A stretch of DNA of 64,000 bases from Nitrososphaera sp. (GTDB lineage Archaea > Thermoproteota > Nitrososphaeria > Nitrososphaerales > Nitrososphaeraceae). The notes beneath the pieces are model-generated. The model ran no database searches and had not been told where the DNA came from. It was given only the letters and a program-made list of their open reading frames with translations. Numbering within the stretch: position 1 is the first letter of the stretch; each line of letters starts with the position of its first letter. Below, piece by piece: positions 15,573 through 23,933 of the stretch. Both the position numbers and the translations under genes were made by a program. Where the stretch lies: assembly GCA_039938515.1 (NCBI GenBank), contig JBDUUL010000009.1:1-64000 (forward strand). Reading direction: 5' to 3'.

Positions 15573-16829
15573 ATGGACGTGCCTGAGATTGAAAGGATGG
15601 CGGGAATTGAATGCTACTGCACATCTTTTGCAGGAACCGGCGGCGCCATAAAGCAGAACAGCAGCCAGTTCCAAGTTTCTGAACTGGTCGATGCAGGACT
15701 ATTGTCCGACGTTTCATCCACTTTTGACGAGAGACACCGTTTTCCGCTCTATCTGCTGGAAAAGTCAGGGATAGATTCCAACCACGCGGTCTTGGAGATT
15801 GCTCGACGCTTCAATCTAAAGCTGCGAGTTATGGGAATCAAGGATGCCAAGGCCGTGACAAGGCAGTACGCCGGTTGCGAACGACAGATGCGAACCCCTC
15901 CCGCAGCCCTGACCACCGGCAAGGTCTCGATCGTCCTCCAAGGCTTCACCGCAACGCCGATAGGAAAGCGGATGCTGGCTGGAAACCGATTTAGGATAAC
16001 TATTGAGGGCCCGCGGCGCCAGGACATTGACGAGTTCTTGCCGGAGGTGTGCAGGATCGGAAATTTTTACGGGCTGCAGAGGTTCGGTGGCGCCAGGCTC
16101 GTCACCCATCTTGTCGGACGCGAAATAGTCCGCAAGGACTTCAAAGCCGCTGTAGAGTTACTCCTCTGCTTTACCACGGAATACGACTCGCCTTTTAGCC
16201 GGGAAATAAGGGAAGAAATGCGCGACCCCGTCAAGTTCGGAAGCATCATGAATCGGCTGCCGCGCGGAATGGATATCGAGCGGCAGGTCATAGGGGCTCT
16301 TATGCAGGGCAGGACTTACATCCAGTGTCTTCGCACAATCCCACTTCAGATAAGGCGGCTATTCGTCCAGTCGTATCAGTCGTATTTGTTCAACAGGTGT
16401 CTCAGCACGCTGATCAAATCAGGCGAGGATATTACCGCCCCAGCGCAGGGGGATCTCTGCTTCGAGATGGAGGCTCCTCATGTTTTTGGCAGGGTTATCA
16501 AGTTCACAGGACAGGGTCATTCCGAGCGGCCGCTTGTCCCCGCGGTCCATTTGGCTGGTACCACCTTGCAGGGAGGAAAGGGCAGGTTTGAGAGTGCAAC
16601 CTGGAAGATACTAAGAGATGAGGAGGTCTCGCCGCGTGATTTTTACATCAAGGAGATGGATGAACTCAGCCAGCAGGGCGGATTCAGACAGGCACCCCTG
16701 CATAGCTATGATTTTTCATACACCAGGCAGCCTCTTGCGGTTTCATTCAGCCTTCCAAAAGGGTCGTATGCTACGATCCTTTTGAGAGAAATAATAAAAC
16801 CAGGCCAGCCCATCAAGAGCGGCTTTTGA
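15573..16829 (+). CDS. truD: tRNA pseudouridine(13) synthase TruD
   Basis: 418 residues. It has the TruD-specific signature KQNSSQFQVSEL near residue 27-38 and the catalytic aspartate D91 in GIKDAKAVTRQ. A second family block FYGLQRFGGARLVTHLVGREIV follows. The long insertion typical of archaeal and eukaryotic TruD/Pus7 separates the two halves of the fold. It isomerises U13 in tRNA. ATG at 15573 gives an N-terminus of normal length. Confidence 0.95.
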   Translation: MDVPEIERMAGIECYCTSFAGTGGAIKQNSSQFQVSELVDAGLLSDVSSTFDERHRFPLYLLEKSGIDSNHAVLEIARRFNLKLRVMGIKDAKAVTRQYAGCERQMRTPPAALTTGKVSIVLQGFTATPIGKRMLAGNRFRITIEGPRRQDIDEFLPEVCRIGNFYGLQRFGGARLVTHLVGREIVRKDFKAAVELLLCFTTEYDSPFSREIREEMRDPVKFGSIMNRLPRGMDIERQVIGALMQGRTYIQCLRTIPLQIRRLFVQSYQSYLFNRCLSTLIKSGEDITAPAQGDLCFEMEAPHVFGRVIKFTGQGHSERPLVPAVHLAGTTLQGGKGRFESATWKILRDEEVSPRDFYIKEMDELSQQGGFRQAPLHSYDFSYTRQPLAVSFSLPKGSYATILLREIIKPGQPIKSGF

Positions 16830-16862
16830 AAGCCCTCGACGCCTGTTGCAGTTTAAGCGCAC

Positions 16863-16873
16863 AATAATATATG
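16863..16873 (+). promoter_or_regulatory. TATA box of Cas4-like gene
   Basis: AATAATATATG, 23-33 nt before the ATG at 16896. Confidence 0.5.
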
Positions 16874-16895
16874 CCGCGCCCGGATTAGCCGTCAG

Positions 16896-17549
16896 ATGCT
16901 CGGAGGCAGGAACCTCAAGGCCATTATAGAGAAGGCAATCGATGGCAAGTATGAGGAGCTGAGTACCAAGATTGACAAGGCAAACTCGGACAAGATTCAT
17001 GCCGCTGAGGCGGTAAACTGCACCAGGCTTGCTTATTACGAGCGAAGAGACCCCCTTCCCTCGGACACCTCGGGCAAGGTTTCCATTTTTCTGGACCAGG
17101 GAATGAGAAAGTCGCTCGGCAACATCAGGGCTGAATACAAGGTAGATTCCTTCTCACTCGTCGTCGACGCGGATATGGTAATCGGGGACGAATTTGTTGC
17201 CCGCTTTATCGTATCGCCTTCCCTTCCAGATGTGCCAAATCCGAGGGACATGCTTTACCTAAACGCGTGTCTGTTTGCTCTTGGCAAGGAGGAGGGTTTT
17301 CTGATCTATATCACAGCTGCAGGCGAGACTACCGAGTTCTCTATAAGCAAAAACAATAGGATGTTTGAGGAAGCCATGAGAAGGGCAAGGGTACTGAGTG
17401 CGCTTTTGAAGGATGGCAAGGTCCCAATCGTGGAGCCCTCAGAGTACTGCACGACGTGCAAGTATTTCGAAAGGTGCTACATGCGCGAAAAAATCAAAGA
17501 ATCGGGCTCGTCGTTTCTTGAGGATATATTTGGTAAAGGGTCGAAATAA
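16896..17549 (+). CDS. Cas4/Dna2-like Fe-S protein, stand-alone
   Basis: 217 residues. The layout follows Cas4: an early cysteine in VNCTRLAYYERRDPLP (about C48), a central beta core, the helix DMLYLNACLFALGKE, and a C-terminal cysteine set CTTCKYFERC (about C187, C190, C196) for a 4Fe-4S cluster. The nuclease core usually has D and then E-x-K; here the strands read VDADMVIGDEF and VARFIVSPSL, so the E-x-K pair is not visible and the nuclease may be weak or lost. No CRISPR array or other cas gene is present, so a role in DNA repair or an unknown Fe-S function is more likely. Confidence 0.6.
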   Translation: MLGGRNLKAIIEKAIDGKYEELSTKIDKANSDKIHAAEAVNCTRLAYYERRDPLPSDTSGKVSIFLDQGMRKSLGNIRAEYKVDSFSLVVDADMVIGDEFVARFIVSPSLPDVPNPRDMLYLNACLFALGKEEGFLIYITAAGETTEFSISKNNRMFEEAMRRARVLSALLKDGKVPIVEPSEYCTTCKYFERCYMREKIKESGSSFLEDIFGKGSK

Positions 17550-17556
17550 TTAGGAA

Positions 17557-17697
17557 TTAGCCCGTGTGGGGCTCTGCATGGCCTTCAGCAGGAGTATAAC
17601 CGGCGCGGTACCTTTTGGCCCTTGAGGCAAACAGTATGGCTGTCAGGAACGCGAATATCCCCGCGGTGATTGCATACGTTACCATGAGATCTGACAT
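17557..17697 (-). CDS. Small single-helix membrane protein (46 aa)
   Basis: ATG at 17695-17697, stop TAA at 17557-17559. The product begins MSDLMVTYAI, continues with a hydrophobic helix (TAGIFAFLTAILFAS), a basic stretch (RAKRYRAGY) and a His-containing tail. One transmembrane helix with the positive charges after it suggests an outside-in start and a cytosolic tail. The layout is like CcmD-type accessory peptides, but that similarity is only architectural. It converges with the Cas4-like gene and overlaps nothing. Confidence 0.55.
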   Translation of the reverse strand: MSDLMVTYAITAGIFAFLTAILFASRAKRYRAGYTPAEGHAEPHTG

Positions 17698-17778
17698 TTT
17701 CTAAGCGGAAAAAGCATTGGATGCTTATTATCCTTATCGCACTCACACGTTCGCGGGCTGTGATAATATCAAGAAAAT

Positions 17779-18357
17779 CTAATGGTATGTCAGGCTAAAG
17801 TTGCGTTCCTGGTAGCTGGTCTGGAGGCTCGAGGTCGCACGGTTTGCGACATATCCGTCCACATTGTAAGTCGCGTTCCCGTTAACCATGCTGTCCCATG
17901 CCGCGGCTGTAATGTTGTTTCGGACCGCGGTTTCGGTGTCTCCCACCGTCACATTGCCGCCTGCGACGATAAGCGTGCTAGATGCCTGCGAAGCAAGGAA
18001 CCCCTCAAGCGGTTCGCCGGTGTCTCCTAGCGTCATCTGGTGGTTATCGACCTTTACCGTGTAGTGGACAGTTTCGATAAGGACGGGCAAGTTATTTGGA
18101 TTGTGAAGTGCAAACTCTACCTTGACATTCGCGTTGCGGGCGTCGACTCGCGTGGTATTAACAGACTTCAAGGCAATCTGGATGTCTTTTATCTGCGGCG
18201 AACCCGAGGTTGAGTTTACAGTGCCGCCCGTCTGGCCGTTTCCCGACTGGCTAGTTCCCGGAAGGATATTGCCCATGACAGGGCCGGACACGAATAATAG
18301 CGCAATCGCGGCCGCTGCAATAACTCCCGCCGCAATGAAAACGGTTTTTGAATTCAC
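17779..18357 (-). CDS. LEA14-like (LEA_2/WHy) domain exported protein
   Basis: 192 residues, GTG start. Signal anchor (TVFIAAGVIAAAAIALLFVSG), an N/G/T-rich linker, then a beta-sandwich with IQIALKSVNTTRV, VKVEFALHNPNNLPVLIETVHYTVKVD and LEGFLASQASSTLIV. This is the pattern of the water-stress/hypersensitive-response LEA_2 domain. It is probably held on the outer face of the membrane. The NPNNLPV motif is the hallmark of the family. Function in archaea unknown; a desiccation role is speculation. Confidence 0.72.
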   Translation of the reverse strand: MNSKTVFIAAGVIAAAAIALLFVSGPVMGNILPGTSQSGNGQTGGTVNSTSGSPQIKDIQIALKSVNTTRVDARNANVKVEFALHNPNNLPVLIETVHYTVKVDNHQMTLGDTGEPLEGFLASQASSTLIVAGGNVTVGDTETAVRNNITAAAWDSMVNGNATYNVDGYVANRATSSLQTSYQERNFSLTYH

Positions 18358-18428
18358 GCTTGGAGTCGGGCTTGGCAGCCGTTTAAAGGTATTGACATTG
18401 AAGATAGTGTGTTCTTTGATCGAGCAAA

Positions 18429-18860
18429 TTATGCATTTGAGCGTTTAAGATATTCTGACGCAGCCTCCAGGACGTTTTTCGCGTTTTTGTAAGTCAGTTT
18501 AATCATGGCCTCGTCGTAATCCTTCCATGCGTATCCCTGGTGCTCATGAGATATCACAACCTTGGGAGTCCTTGTGCTGCAAAGGAATAAGACCACTTCT
18601 TTTTGTACAAGTTTGCCGGCGTGTTTGTATCGGTATTCAATCGTCTTTCGGAACCCTTCAATAAATTGCTCGTCGGTGATTCCGGTCTCCTCCCTGATTT
18701 CCCGAATAGCTGCATCCATTTCCGACTCTCCCTTCTCGATGTTCCCTTTGGCAAAGTCCCAGTGGCCCGCGGTGTAATGCAAGAGCAGGTATTTGGGAGC
18801 GGACGCGGCTTCAGGAAGATAAAAGATCACGGCTCCAGCAGATTTTTCGTTTGCGGGCAC
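18429..18860 (-). CDS. NUDIX hydrolase, diadenosine tetraphosphatase type
   Basis: 143 residues, GTG start. Complete Nudix box at about residues 39-61 (GNIEKGESEMDAAIREIREETG) with all Glu ligands. The flanks AGAVIFY, YLLLHYTAGHWDFAKGN and YAWKDYDEA are typical of the Ap4A hydrolase subgroup. It would cleave Ap4A or similar nucleotides. The ribosome- or stress-related role is only inferred from family. Confidence 0.92.
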   Translation of the reverse strand: MPANEKSAGAVIFYLPEAASAPKYLLLHYTAGHWDFAKGNIEKGESEMDAAIREIREETGITDEQFIEGFRKTIEYRYKHAGKLVQKEVVLFLCSTRTPKVVISHEHQGYAWKDYDEAMIKLTYKNAKNVLEAASEYLKRSNA

Positions 18861-18967
18861 TTGGTCAGCATTGCCCGTCCTTATTTGTAAGTCTTGTTAT
18901 CCCAGACTTCCTGAAAGCATTTCATGGTATGTCAGAAAGCGGACCTGAATCGACTAATGAGGTCATG

Positions 18968-19144
18968 CTACTCTTCCCCGGTATCTTCATCGATTTCTCC
19001 TGCCTCCTCGGAGTCTGCGGGCCCCGCCTCTTCCGACGGTATGGGTGGCGAATAATTGTGTATCGACTCCCACTCGTCTTGACCCATCCAGTAACCACAA
19101 AACCAGTCCTTGCCGTCCGGTGAGCGCGAACCGTGCTCGGTCAT
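18968..19144 (-). CDS. Small acidic protein (58 aa)
   Basis: ATG at 19142-19144, TAG at 18968-18970. The N-terminal half is aromatic and polar (SRSPDGKDWFCGYWMGQDEWESIHNY), and the C-terminal half is almost all Glu/Asp/Gly/Ala/Ser/Pro. The W-F-C-G-Y-W cluster looks like a conserved recognition module. The frame lies exactly between the NUDIX gene and the DUF373 gene on the same strand, and the coding bias supports it. Function unknown. Confidence 0.55.
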   Translation of the reverse strand: MTEHGSRSPDGKDWFCGYWMGQDEWESIHNYSPPIPSEEAGPADSEEAGEIDEDTGEE

Positions 19145-19172
19145 GAGTGCGAATTACCCCTGCTTGGCATAG

Positions 19173-20345
19173 TCAGTGCTTTAATACCTCTCCGCCCTTT
19201 TTGCTCCTGAAATACTGGAACAAGAAGGTTGCGGCTACCAGTGTAACGGCAAGGCCGATTAGCAGCGAGGATATCAAAGTGAATGGGCTTGTGCCTTCTG
19301 TAAGCACCGATGTGAACTGCTGTACCGGTATGAACAGCAGCGCGAGCACGGCGAGCCGAAGGGTATCTGACATGGCTCTGGGGCTTCCCTTAAACCAGTT
19401 GCTGAGCAGGATTCCTCCAAGGATGGTCGCGATTCCAATCCACAAGAGGGTTATGGTACCTCGGGCAAAGTCGCCTACTATGACCCGGTTCCCAATGATG
19501 TCAAGCGCGCTGAGCCCCGGCTTGAGTGTGCCCGGGGGAATGCTCGAAACACCGTTTGCTATCGAAGCTAGAATAATCAGGACTCCTCCGATTATAGAAA
19601 ATATCCGGATAAACGAAGTGGGCGTAAGCCTTCCAAGGGAACCCAGTGCCTTGTCCACGTCGAAGGCTCTGATTAGAAACGCGCTCCCCAGTATTCCGAG
19701 CATGATTACCGTAATTTCCTTTGTCGCGTCAAATGCCACCGCTATTCCTGCCGCGACAAGAAGTATTCCGGGAACGCCAAGAAAGAACTTGGAATACTGA
19801 GAATCGTACACCAGGAGCTTCAGGTATTTTCCCAAAACGGCATACGAGTACTCTACCGTGCGGCTGTGACGAATGATAACGCGCTGTACGGAAATTACGG
19901 GAAGCCTTGATTGAATTACAGGAAGTATGGTTTCATCGTCCTCGCCGTCGGACACGATAACAGCGCCGTCGGCGTGATAGCTTTCAAGTATGCTCTTTAT
20001 TTCGAGGCTAATTTTTTCATCGGCCTCTACCCCGCGGTTGAATCTTCCTGCGACCACGGCAACTTCAGCCGTGTAGCCCTTGCTTACAAGTTCCTCGTAT
20101 GTTTTTACTGCGCCAAAAATCGCATTCGAGTCAGCGTCCTCGGGGTCCTCCAGCGCAAGTCGCGTGCCCGCGTTGATGCACGAGTCGCGTCCAACGATGG
20201 GAGTCTCGATTCCACCCTTTGTCCCGATGTCATCGTCCCTGTCTATGCAAAGTACCAGAACCCTGCTGTGAACAGACTGCTTTAGGGTCGCATCTGATCC
20301 GCTCATAGACTGATCCTTTGCGTACTTTACGGGCTTTTGGGACAC
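19173..20345 (-). CDS. DUF373 family archaeal membrane protein
   Basis: 390 residues. The N-terminal soluble half carries the family hallmark VLVLCIDRDDDIGTK, then TPIVGRDSC, PEDADSNAIFGAVKTY and VVAGRFNRGVEADEKI. The C-terminal half has about six hydrophobic helices (FFLGVPGILLVAAGIAV, ILGSAFLIRAF, ISFIRIFSIIGGVLIIL-like and others). DUF373 is archaea-specific and of unknown function. GTG at 20345 or the ATG 13 codons later can serve as start. Confidence 0.9.
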   Translation of the reverse strand: MSQKPVKYAKDQSMSGSDATLKQSVHSRVLVLCIDRDDDIGTKGGIETPIVGRDSCINAGTRLALEDPEDADSNAIFGAVKTYEELVSKGYTAEVAVVAGRFNRGVEADEKISLEIKSILESYHADGAVIVSDGEDDETILPVIQSRLPVISVQRVIIRHSRTVEYSYAVLGKYLKLLVYDSQYSKFFLGVPGILLVAAGIAVAFDATKEITVIMLGILGSAFLIRAFDVDKALGSLGRLTPTSFIRIFSIIGGVLIILASIANGVSSIPPGTLKPGLSALDIIGNRVIVGDFARGTITLLWIGIATILGGILLSNWFKGSPRAMSDTLRLAVLALLFIPVQQFTSVLTEGTSPFTLISSLLIGLAVTLVAATFLFQYFRSKKGGEVLKH

Positions 20346-20543
20346 GTCAGGTGCGTAAACCAGAAGATTCTACCCACTAATTAATTTGATCCACCTTTTC
20401 AGAGGAGTAGTCAATGGTGTTTTTTTGAAAAATCTGAGGCAAGTCGGAGATGCCCGTATAGAAACATCATCTTAATCACGAAATATTTACAAGACCTATA
20501 CTATACGTCATTTTTCCTAATTTTCCTTCAGTTTTGACTGCCG

Positions 20544-21134
20544 TTACTTTCGGCCAAGGCACACTAGGTAGAGTTCGCTGCTTTCCTGCCTGCTTGCGGT
20601 CGGCTTGCTTAGTATTAATTTATCAAAACTGCCTTTCATTTCTGCCCTCAATTCCGCAAGCGACTCGCCTTCAAAGACCTTAAAAACTGCGTTTCCGCCG
20701 ATTCTTAGAACCTGCTTGGAGATTTCATATGCCTTTCTTGTCAGGCTGATCTGGCGATGATGGTCGATATCCCAGACACCACTGACGTTTGGGGCGAGGT
20801 CTGAAAGGACGAGGTCGGCAGGCCCGCCCAGACCGGCAAGTATCTTCTCGGTAGTCTGGGGGTCTTCTATATTTCCCGTAATGATTACTGCGCCGGGAAT
20901 CGGGTCCACGGGCTTGAGGTCTATGCCCAAAACCGTGCCAGAATCACCCAGCTCTCTCTTTGCCACCTGAATCCAGCCACCTGGCGCGCATCCGATGTCC
21001 AGAATGCGATTGCCCCTCCTGAGCAAGTGGTATGAGTTGTTTAGCTGAATGAGCTTGTATGCGGACCTGCTACGGAAACCCTGATCTTTTGCCAGCTTGC
21101 GATAATGATCCTTTCTGGCGTCGGCAAGTCTCAT
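20544..21134 (-). CDS. rlmE: 23S rRNA (uridine-2'-O-)methyltransferase, FtsJ/RrmJ type
   Basis: 196 residues. FtsJ features: DHYRKLAKDQGFRSRSAYKL, SAM motif ILDIGCAPGGWIQVA, LVLSDLAPNVSG and VFKVFEGES, supplying the K-D-K-E catalytic tetrad. It methylates 2'-O of a uridine in rRNA; a tRNA target is possible in archaea. The start ATG overlaps the preceding TFE-beta-like gene by 4 nt (21131-21134). Confidence 0.95.
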   Translation of the reverse strand: MRLADARKDHYRKLAKDQGFRSRSAYKLIQLNNSYHLLRRGNRILDIGCAPGGWIQVAKRELGDSGTVLGIDLKPVDPIPGAVIITGNIEDPQTTEKILAGLGGPADLVLSDLAPNVSGVWDIDHHRQISLTRKAYEISKQVLRIGGNAVFKVFEGESLAELRAEMKGSFDKLILSKPTASRQESSELYLVCLGRK

Positions 21135-21553
21135 TTCGAAGCGTTGCTTTCGTCCCCATCCTTCTCAGCGCCGGGGCTCTTTTTCCCTGCGGACTCGAAC
21201 GATGTTACTAACCAATCCTCTATCAGGTTGCAGCTGACAGGGCTGTAAGACCCTTCCAGTGAGCACATGTGCTCAACAGGGCACGTAAGGCAGGGCGCTC
21301 CTTCTATGCTTTCGGTATCCACAGGCAGCTTTACCGCAAAAAGTTTGTACGTCCATCTTCCGTTTTCAAGCATCTTCTCCCTCCGGATGAGCGAGCGCTT
21401 TTCGAGTCTGATTGCGACTCGTGAGCCGTCGCGGCTGGTCAGGTCGAGCTCTTTCCAGAGCTCAGACTGCAGAATGCCTGCCCGGCCATTTCCAATAATC
21501 GTGCGGAAAACCTTGCCCGTAAGATCCTCAATTTGTTCGTCGTTTAGCTTCAT
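21131..21553 (-). CDS. TFE-beta (RPC34/RPC39-like) transcription factor
   Basis: 140 residues, ATG at 21553. An N-terminal winged helix (GRAGILQSELWKELDLTSRDGSRVAIRLEKRSLIRREKM) is followed by a cysteine cluster CLTCPVEHMCSLEGSYSPVSC that can hold a 4Fe-4S cluster, then a charged tail. This is the archaeal relative of the RNA polymerase III subunit RPC39, described as TFE-beta, the partner of TFE-alpha in promoter opening. It is co-transcribed with the FtsJ methyltransferase, with a 4-nt overlap. Confidence 0.82.
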   Translation of the reverse strand: MKLNDEQIEDLTGKVFRTIIGNGRAGILQSELWKELDLTSRDGSRVAIRLEKRSLIRREKMLENGRWTYKLFAVKLPVDTESIEGAPCLTCPVEHMCSLEGSYSPVSCNLIEDWLVTSFESAGKKSPGAEKDGDESNASK

Positions 21554-21669
21554 CGGACATTACTCCGTAAATGGAATATTTTCATCACACCGATAATTAA
21601 CCCTTTTTGAAGAAGGGGGGGAGACGCTGCGGGTCTGCCTGTTAAGGAGAGTGACCTTAAAAAACTCGC

Positions 21670-23187
21670 CTACTTTTTGGGCTTCTTGCTTCCGAATATC
21701 TTGTCGAAATATTCGGAGGGTTCCTGGGAAAGGTCGGTTGCTTCCCCTTCGTGGACATCGGCAAGGTCCTTTGCCAAGCGCTTCTTGTACTCGAGCTGGC
21801 TCTGGCGTGCTATCTGTATTCTTTGCGCCTGCGGAGAGCCTGCCCCGTGCATCGACTCGGTAAGGTATCCCACTGCATTTCTGCCAAGCGTCATATTCTC
21901 GATAAGCCTGAGAATTCGCATCCTGTTTTCAGTCGATATGCCCTTACGTCCTTTGAGGTATTTTTCGAGGATAGGTCCCGTAAGCGGGCTACGGAACTCC
22001 TGCTCTGACGGCATAGTCACCATCAAGCCCCCCGCAATGTCCTGCGCCAGTCTGCCTATCTCGTACGGAAAGCGGGTTACGTTGTGCTTGCATACGTTTG
22101 CTAGCATGTCATCGTTCTGCCAGTTGCCCGACGCAGTCTTATGAGCAGAGAATGAAGATGCTACCCCGGTGCCGTAAATGGTCTCGTTAAGGTGGGTCAT
22201 TTCAACCAGTTTGTCCTTGATGTGCGATGCATTTGAGACTCCGTTGTAGTCAGCCGCCGTCGCAGCGGCGCCTATCAGGACATCGCCAAGACCGGTCTTG
22301 CATACGTAGCTCCTTCGATGGTAGCAGGTAAATCGCTCAACGAGCATGGAAGCGAATTCGTACTCGCCGTCCATGAAGATCAGTTCGTTTGGAATGAAAA
22401 CATTATCCAGGATTATCATGGCTTCCTGTCCAGAAAACTTGGAGTTCCCTGCATCGATGGTTCCATCCTCCATGCTGCGGGTGTCGCAAGACTGCCTGCC
22501 GTAAATGTATTTTATGCCCGGAGCGTCGACTGGTATCGCGCCTACGACTGCGTAGTCGCGGTCCTCCTTTTTGAGGCGCATGGTCGGCATGACGATTATC
22601 CAGTGCGAGTTGATGCAGCCGGTCTGGTGAGCCTTGGCTCCCGTGACATAGATCCCCTTCTCATCCCTCTTTACAATGTGAACAAACATGTCAGGGTCGT
22701 CTTGCTGTGACGGGGAAAGGCTCCTGTCTCCCTTGACATCCGTCATTGCCCCACCAATTACCAGATTCTCCGCTTGGACCATTTTTATGAATTCAATAAG
22801 CCTTTTGTGATAGCCTGTGTTGTGGTTCTTGTCAATTTCAAAAGTCGTGGAGTAGAGAGAATTCAACGCGTCCATTCCGACGCATCGCTGGAAGCACGTC
22901 CCCGTGATCTGGCCGAGCCTCCTCTGCATCCTGTTTTGATTCACCAGATCCGACGCGCTCTCTGCTATGTGCAAGAACCGGTTTACCTGCAATCCTGTGA
23001 GCGAAGAATGCGCGGAGCCAATTTCGGGTTCCTCGACGGCAATGTCATAAGTCTCGGCAACCGCGTTGATAGAGGGTCGTATCATCGGGTGTTCGACGGG
23101 GTCGTCAACTTGCTTTCCAAAAAGATATACTTCGAGTTTTCGACCTCGAAGGCTGTTAATATAATCTGAACCGGTCTTAATTGGCAT
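21670..23187 (-). CDS. abfD: 4-hydroxybutyryl-CoA dehydratase
   Basis: 505 residues of the HpaB/acyl-CoA dehydrogenase fold. The four cluster ligands of the radical dehydratase are visible: C98 and C102 in TCFQRC, H290 in CYHRRS and C296 in YVCK. FAD-site residues lie in the SLSPSQQDDPD and TGAKAHQTGCINSHW blocks. It converts 4-hydroxybutyryl-CoA to crotonyl-CoA, a key step of the thaumarchaeal 3-hydroxypropionate/4-hydroxybutyrate CO2-fixation cycle. The spacing H-x5-C is one residue shorter than in the clostridial enzyme as I recall it. A strong TATA box precedes the ATG. Confidence 0.97.
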   Translation of the reverse strand: MPIKTGSDYINSLRGRKLEVYLFGKQVDDPVEHPMIRPSINAVAETYDIAVEEPEIGSAHSSLTGLQVNRFLHIAESASDLVNQNRMQRRLGQITGTCFQRCVGMDALNSLYSTTFEIDKNHNTGYHKRLIEFIKMVQAENLVIGGAMTDVKGDRSLSPSQQDDPDMFVHIVKRDEKGIYVTGAKAHQTGCINSHWIIVMPTMRLKKEDRDYAVVGAIPVDAPGIKYIYGRQSCDTRSMEDGTIDAGNSKFSGQEAMIILDNVFIPNELIFMDGEYEFASMLVERFTCYHRRSYVCKTGLGDVLIGAAATAADYNGVSNASHIKDKLVEMTHLNETIYGTGVASSFSAHKTASGNWQNDDMLANVCKHNVTRFPYEIGRLAQDIAGGLMVTMPSEQEFRSPLTGPILEKYLKGRKGISTENRMRILRLIENMTLGRNAVGYLTESMHGAGSPQAQRIQIARQSQLEYKKRLAKDLADVHEGEATDLSQEPSEYFDKIFGSKKPKK

Positions 23188-23209
23188 CGGAAAAGACTGC
23201 CCCTCCTAC

Positions 23210-23222
23210 TTATTTATATTTT
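23210..23222 (-). promoter_or_regulatory. TATA box of 4-hydroxybutyryl-CoA dehydratase
   Basis: On the minus strand AAATATAAATA, 23-35 nt before the ATG at 23187. Confidence 0.6.
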
Positions 23223-23393
23223 CTTTATGCCTCATTGTTCCGAAAAATGGAAAATCGAATTATTGATAATCGAGAATGGAACGCATAAATTGCAAAAATT
23301 TATCGGAGGTTGGTTTGCTATAGGCCACAATCGACGCTTACACATGGGTTACGCTCGCAAGCTTTTTTAGAGTCAGACAATGCGTCTAGGATT

Positions 23394-23933
23394 GTGGTCG
23401 CAAAGGCCGAAGCGCTGGACCTTCGACAGCTGATTTCAGATTACCATGATTTTCCAAAGCCAGGGATCTTATTCCGCGACATCAATCCCGTTTTCAGGAA
23501 CAACGAGGCTCTGAATTTTATCGTTAACGAATTTGCAAGACGATTTGGAAAGGCAAAGATTGATGCGGTTGCAGGTATAGAATCAAGAGGCTTTGTCATC
23601 GCTACCGCCCTTGCTCTGAAGTTCGGAACAGGCGTAATTATGATTCGAAAGGCGGGGAAACTGCCTGGAACCACAATAAGCAGATCGTACGAGATAGAGT
23701 ACGGGTCCGCCACAATGGAAGTTCAGCGCGACGCTATTCGCGAAGGCAACAGCATACTAATTGCGGATGATTTGATAGCCACCGGCGGCACCGCAGTCGC
23801 CGCTTCTGAGCTTATCGAGGACCTAGGAGGAAAAGTGGCAGGTTTTGCCTTTGTTATCGAGCTGGCGTCTCTTGAAGGATCAGCCCGCCTTCGAGAAATG
23901 GGATATCAGGTCCATTCGCTGGTGACATACTGA
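23394..23933 (+). CDS. apt: Adenine phosphoribosyltransferase
   Basis: About 179 residues from a GTG at 23394. LRQLISDYHDFPKPGILFRDINP, DAVAGIESRGFVIATALA, RKAGKLPG and the PRPP loop ILIADDLIATGGTAVAA are the Apt signature. It makes AMP from adenine and PRPP. The open frame begins at 23310, but the extra 28 residues are not Apt-like, and a TATA-like GCTTTTTTAG at 23361-23370 lies about 25 nt before the GTG. It is directly followed by mtnP, which releases adenine. Confidence 0.94.
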   Translation: MVAKAEALDLRQLISDYHDFPKPGILFRDINPVFRNNEALNFIVNEFARRFGKAKIDAVAGIESRGFVIATALALKFGTGVIMIRKAGKLPGTTISRSYEIEYGSATMEVQRDAIREGNSILIADDLIATGGTAVAASELIEDLGGKVAGFAFVIELASLEGSARLREMGYQVHSLVTY

